A stretch of 64,000 nt of DNA from JBCBSP01 sp964550935. Its GTDB lineage: Bacteria > Pseudomonadota > Alphaproteobacteria > Caulobacterales > Maricaulaceae. Below the pieces are notes generated by a model that ran no database searches, was not told the DNA's origin, and worked only from the letters and a program-made list of their open reading frames with translations. The stretch is from positions 15,844 to 79,843 of the forward strand of contig CAZKBB010000004.1 of NCBI GenBank assembly GCA_964550935.1, written 5' to 3'. The translations under genes and the position numbers were made by a program. Positions 60,779-64,000 of this stretch are shown one piece after another (the stretch's first letter is position 1; each line of letters begins with the position of its first letter).

Positions 60779-61666
60779 TCAGGCCGCGCTCGCCGAAACG
60801 GACCGCCGCGGACGCTCCTCCTCCAGAGCGCGCGCCAGGTGATCGGCGAGCCGACGCGCGGGCGCCCCCGCGTCGGAGGCGGTCAGGAGCACGATCTCGG
60901 TGTCGGCGAGCGGGGGCATGCGCGCCCCCTCGTCAATGGCCAGATCACGCGGCGCCAGATCGCGCGGCAGCACCGCCACGCCGAGCCCGGCGCGCACCGC
61001 CGCCAGCGCGCCGGCGAGCGAGCCGCACACATAGGCCGCCCGGCCCTGACGGCCGGCATCGGCGAGCGCATCGAAGGCGCGCTTGCGGTAGACGCAGGGC
61101 TCAGGGCTCACCACAAGTGGCGTCGCGGCGCGCTCGACAAAGGCGCCCGGGTCTGCGCCCACCCACACCAGGGGCTCCGACCAGACGCGCTGACCGCCCG
61201 CCGTCGCAGCCGGTTCGCGCTTGACCAGAGCCACGTCGAGCCCGCCTGAGCGGAACAGGCCCATGAGGTTCAGCGTCAGATCGCACCGGACTTCCAGCTG
61301 CACGCCCGGATTGGCGCGCGAGAACCCGGCGAGCGCCCGGGGCAGGTGGGCCGTGGCGAAGTCCTCCGGCGTGCCGAGCCGGATCAGCCCCGAAACCGCG
61401 TCGCCGCGCATAGCGGCCAGCGCCTGATCGTGCAGATCGAGCATCTCGGTGGCGTAGCCCATCAGCCGCTCGCCGGCCGGGGTCAGCGCGACCGAGCGGG
61501 CGTTGCGCCGGAACAGGCGCTCGCCGAGCGCGGCTTCGAGCTTGCGGATCTGAAGCGAGACCGCCGACTGGCTGCGGAACAGCGCCTCGCCGGCGCGGGT
61601 GAAGCTCTGCGCACGCGCCACGGCGACGAAGGCGCGCAAGAGATCAAGATCAAGACGGTCGCTCAT
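60779..61666 (-). CDS. LysR-family transcriptional regulator
   Basis: A 295-residue LTTR: HTH at LDLLRAFVAVARAQSFTRAGEALFRSQSAVSLQIRKLEAALGERLF, then a periplasmic-binding-type co-inducer domain. It is divergent from the isocitrate dehydrogenase gene. An AT-rich T-N11-A motif stands 20 bases upstream of its start, so it probably represses itself and may control icd. The ligand is unknown. Confidence 0.93.
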   Translation of the reverse strand: MSDRLDLDLLRAFVAVARAQSFTRAGEALFRSQSAVSLQIRKLEAALGERLFRRNARSVALTPAGERLMGYATEMLDLHDQALAAMRGDAVSGLIRLGTPEDFATAHLPRALAGFSRANPGVQLEVRCDLTLNLMGLFRSGGLDVALVKREPAATAGGQRVWSEPLVWVGADPGAFVERAATPLVVSPEPCVYRKRAFDALADAGRQGRAAYVCGSLAGALAAVRAGLGVAVLPRDLAPRDLAIDEGARMPPLADTEIVLLTASDAGAPARRLADHLARALEEERPRRSVSASAA

Positions 61667-61685
61667 GATGGATGAGGAATACCAA

Positions 61686-61706
61686 TGATTAGATGCATGA
61701 CAATCA
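61686..61706. promoter_or_regulatory. LysR-type T-N11-A box
   Basis: TGATT (61686-61690) and AATCA (61702-61706) are inverted with 11 bases between them, the classic LTTR site, in an AT-rich patch of the 190-bp region between lysR and icd. This is the lowest-GC stretch near these genes. Confidence 0.5.
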
Positions 61707-61856
61707 ATTTTCGAAATGGCCCGCTCTCGACGACTCTCCGCACCACTCCCGGGTCGTCGTGGTAACGGGGCGCCGTTTCGGCGCCCGGCCGCGGCCCCAT
61801 CCAGACCCTTTACGGCGCGTTCATCCAGCCGCGCCGCACCACAACGGAGATGCTCG

Positions 61857-63317
61857 ATGAGCGACGATCAACACGGCGGCGCCGTGCCCATCACCGTGGC
61901 CTACGGTGACGGCATCGGCCCTGAAATCATGGAGGCGAGCCTGCGCGTGCTGCAGGCCGCCGGCGCGAACATCGCCCCGGAGACGATCGAGATCGGCGAG
62001 GCGGTTTATCTGAAGGGCAACACGGCGGGAATCGAGCCGGAAAGCTGGGAGTCGCTGCGCCGCACCAAGGTCTTCTACAAGGCCCCGATCACCACGCCCC
62101 AGGGCGGCGGCTACAAGTCGCTGAACGTGACCGTGCGCAAGTCGCTGGGCATGTTCGCCAACGTGCGCCCGTGCGCGGCGCTTTCGCCCTTCATCGCCAC
62201 CAAGCACCCCGGCATGGACGTGGTGATCGTGCGCGAGAACGAGGAGGACCTCTACGCGGGCATCGAGCACCGCCAGACCGACGAGGTCTATCAGTGCCTG
62301 AAGCTGTTCTCGCGCCCGGGCACCGAGCGGATCATCCGCTACGCCTTCGAGTACGCCAAGGCCAACGGGCGCAAGAAGGTCACCTGCTTCTCCAAAGACA
62401 ACATCATGAAGCTGACCGACGGTCTGTACCACAAGGTGTTCGACGAGGTGGCCCGCGAATACCCCGAGATCGAGAACGAGCACTGGATCATCGATATCGG
62501 CGCGGCCAAGCTCGCGGCGAACCCGAAGCAGTTCGACGTCTTGGTGATGGCCAACCTGTACGGCGACATCATGAGCGACGTGGCCGCCGAGATCACCGGC
62601 TCGGTGGGGCTCGGCTCCTCGGCCAATATCGGCGAGCACTGCTCCATGTTCGAGGCGATCCACGGTTCAGCCCCGCGCCGGGCCGGTCAGAATGTGGCCA
62701 ACCCGTCCGGGCTGCTGCTCGCGGGCGTGCAGATGATGGTCCATATCGGCCAGCCCGACGTGGCCGAAAAGGTCCATAACGCCTGGCTGACCGCCATCGA
62801 GGACGGCCACCACACCTACGACATCTACACCGACGGCGAGAGCAAGGAGAAGGTGTCCACCTCCGGCTTCGCCGACGCGATCATCGAGCGCATCGGCCGC
62901 AAGCCGGCTCAGCTCGCCCCGGTGACTTACGACAAGTCCAAGGGCGCGCCCGCGATCCCGGAGGCCCGCCGTCCCGAGCCCCAGCGCAAGGACCTGGTGG
63001 GCATCGACGTGTTCGTGCACTGGCCCGGCCAGGACCCGGACCTGCTCGCCGCGCAACTGAAGAAGGCCGAGGCCGAAGGCGCGCTGGAGCTGTTCATGAT
63101 CACCAATCGCGGCACCAAGGTCTGGCCGAACGGCATGCCCGAGACCTTCAAGACCGATCACTGGCGCTGCCGCTTCATGTTCGAAGGCCGCGGCAATCGC
63201 GGGATGGTCGCTGAACTGATGAGCCGCCTCGTGCGCGAGGGCGTGGACTTCATCAAGACCGAGCATCTCTACGAGTTCGACGGCGAGCCGGGCTTCTCGC
63301 TCGGCCAGGGCCAGTAG
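61857..63317 (+). CDS. icd: Isocitrate dehydrogenase, 480-residue class
   Basis: A 486-residue isocitrate dehydrogenase that makes 2-oxoglutarate in the TCA cycle. It is of the longer class found in Thermus, Rickettsia and many alphaproteobacteria: VAYGDGIGPEIM, FYKAPITTPQGGGYKSLNVTVRKSLGMFANVRP, VIVRENEEDLYAGIEHRQ, DVLVMANLYGDIMSDVAAEITGSVGLGSSANIG, then an extra C-terminal domain (IDVFVHWPGQDPDLLAAQL). NADP preference is typical of this class but not proved here. GGAG lies seven bases before ATG 61857; the frame extends upstream without a ribosome site. Confidence 0.95.
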   Translation: MSDDQHGGAVPITVAYGDGIGPEIMEASLRVLQAAGANIAPETIEIGEAVYLKGNTAGIEPESWESLRRTKVFYKAPITTPQGGGYKSLNVTVRKSLGMFANVRPCAALSPFIATKHPGMDVVIVRENEEDLYAGIEHRQTDEVYQCLKLFSRPGTERIIRYAFEYAKANGRKKVTCFSKDNIMKLTDGLYHKVFDEVAREYPEIENEHWIIDIGAAKLAANPKQFDVLVMANLYGDIMSDVAAEITGSVGLGSSANIGEHCSMFEAIHGSAPRRAGQNVANPSGLLLAGVQMMVHIGQPDVAEKVHNAWLTAIEDGHHTYDIYTDGESKEKVSTSGFADAIIERIGRKPAQLAPVTYDKSKGAPAIPEARRPEPQRKDLVGIDVFVHWPGQDPDLLAAQLKKAEAEGALELFMITNRGTKVWPNGMPETFKTDHWRCRFMFEGRGNRGMVAELMSRLVREGVDFIKTEHLYEFDGEPGFSLGQGQ

Positions 63318-63335
63318 GCGGACTTGGGCGGCGCG

Positions 63336-64000
63336 ATGGCGCGCGGGCTTTCCGGGCTGAGGGCGGGCGTCGCCAGCATGCACGGCAAGGCCGGCGCCAT
63401 CGCGCCGCCGCTTGAAGCGCTCGGCCTCAAGGTCGAAACGGTCGAAGGGCTGGACACCGACCGGTTCGGGACCTTCACCGGCGAGATCGAACGGGCCGGC
63501 GACAGGCTCCACGCCGCGCGGGCGAAGGCGCGCGCGGCGCTGGCGCTGACAGAAGCCGAGCTGATCGTCGCCAGCGAGGGCGCGTTCGGGCCCCACCCGG
63601 CCATCCCCCTCCTGCCCTCGGGGCGCGAGCTGATTCTGCTCCATGACCGGCGCACCGGGCGCGAGATCGTCGAGCAGGCGGTCACGCTTGAGACCAATTA
63701 CGAGCGCGTCGAGCTCGCCCCCGGCGCATCGCCGGAGACCGTCCTGCAGCGCGTCGGGTTTCCCCAGCATGCCGTGATCGTGCGCGACGGCGAGCGGCTC
63801 ATCAAAGGCGTCCAGGACCGCGCGACGCTGGAGGCGGCGCTGGCCGAGGCGCGCGGCCCGGTTGGCCTCGAGACCGACATGCGCGCCCACCTCAACCCGA
63901 CACGCATGAGCGAGATCGCCCGGCTCGCGCAAACCCTCGCCGAACGCCTGGCGAGGCCATGCCCGGACTGCGACGCGCCCGGCTTCGGACGCGTCCGGGT
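63336..64000 (+). CDS. DUF6671 family protein (partial)
   Basis: A plus-strand reading frame from ATG 63336 to the window edge gives 221 codons: VASMHGKAGAIAPPLEALGL, ETVEGLDTDRFGTFTGEIERAG, AELIVASEGAFGPHPAIPLLPSGRELILLHDRRTG, GLETDMRAHLNPTRMSEIARLAQTLAERLA and a zinc-ribbon start PCPDCDAPGFGRV. This is the pattern of DUF6671 proteins, of unknown function, whose C-terminus usually has a second Cys pair beyond this point. A TTG at 63324 is an alternative start. Eighteen bases separate it from icd, so it may be read from the same message. Confidence 0.8.
   Translation, partial: MARGLSGLRAGVASMHGKAGAIAPPLEALGLKVETVEGLDTDRFGTFTGEIERAGDRLHAARAKARAALALTEAELIVASEGAFGPHPAIPLLPSGRELILLHDRRTGREIVEQAVTLETNYERVELAPGASPETVLQRVGFPQHAVIVRDGERLIKGVQDRATLEAALAEARGPVGLETDMRAHLNPTRMSEIARLAQTLAERLARPCPDCDAPGFGRVR

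Noticed and set aside
1..64000. CRISPR array, insertion sequences, prophage or rRNA
   Set aside because: No regularly spaced repeats, transposase, integrase or phage proteins were seen, and no rRNA sequence. Only one tRNA was found, and it shows no flanking attachment-site duplication.

Overview
The window is about 70% GC, densely packed, and split by two 100-N assembly gaps (20371-20470 and 48986-49085). The gene content points to a marine, heterotrophic alphaproteobacterium, most likely in or near the Hyphomonadaceae/Maricaulaceae. Pointers are a DivL-like kinase fragment, TonB-dependent uptake, Rhizobium-type ArgE, 480-residue-class isocitrate dehydrogenase, DUF6671 and DUF2855 proteins, and a retinal/carotenoid cassette. 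The taxonomic placement is inference. No phage, transposon, CRISPR or rRNA was seen; there is one tRNA (Ser-GGA).

Layout. 0-9.6 kb: 5' part of a PAS/DivL-like kinase gene, a TonB-C lipoprotein, DUF2855 plus class-I-like HMG-CoA reductase, an actinobacterial/archaeal-type ValRS, and a seven-PAS soluble histidine kinase. 9.8-21.1 kb: a fused peptide-ABC ATPase, coupled M16 and S9 peptidases, two tandem FKBP lipoproteins coupled to argE, an MscS channel broken by gap 1, and dodecin with a strong terminator. 21.3-26.1 kb: FadE coupled to an acetyl-CoA hydrolase/transferase-like protein, and two small proteins.

26.1-48.9 kb is the accessory catabolic region and the most interesting part. An envelope operon (TonB receptor, gamma-glutamyltransferase, dimethylformamidase-like protein, penicillin-acylase-family hydrolase) lies next to a six-gene, mostly ATGA-overlapping operon (aldehyde dehydrogenase, TPP enzyme, DUF2185, aconitase-X large and small subunits, class III aminotransferase). 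A divergent TetR gene sits beside the second operon. The promoter regions of both operons carry the same operator-like motif TAAATGACC-N3-GGYCA, so they look like one regulon: uptake, then amide-bond cleavage outside the cytoplasm, then intracellular breakdown of the released compound. A second unit (sphingosine-phosphate-lyase-like PLP enzyme, MFS transporter, TetR, D-threonine-aldolase-like enzyme) is divergent from a second penicillin acylase, across a perfect 16-bp palindrome. The substrate cannot be named from sequence.

48.9-53.9 kb: crtE (5' end lost in gap 2), crtB, crtY, blh and type 2 idi form a coupled operon for beta-carotene and retinal. No crtI and no rhodopsin are visible. 53.9-64 kb: AbgT and MFS transporters, an outer-membrane barrel, a methyltransferase, DUF523/TudS, tRNA-Ser, DUF533, OsmC, a LysR gene divergent from icd, and a partial DUF6671 gene running off the end.
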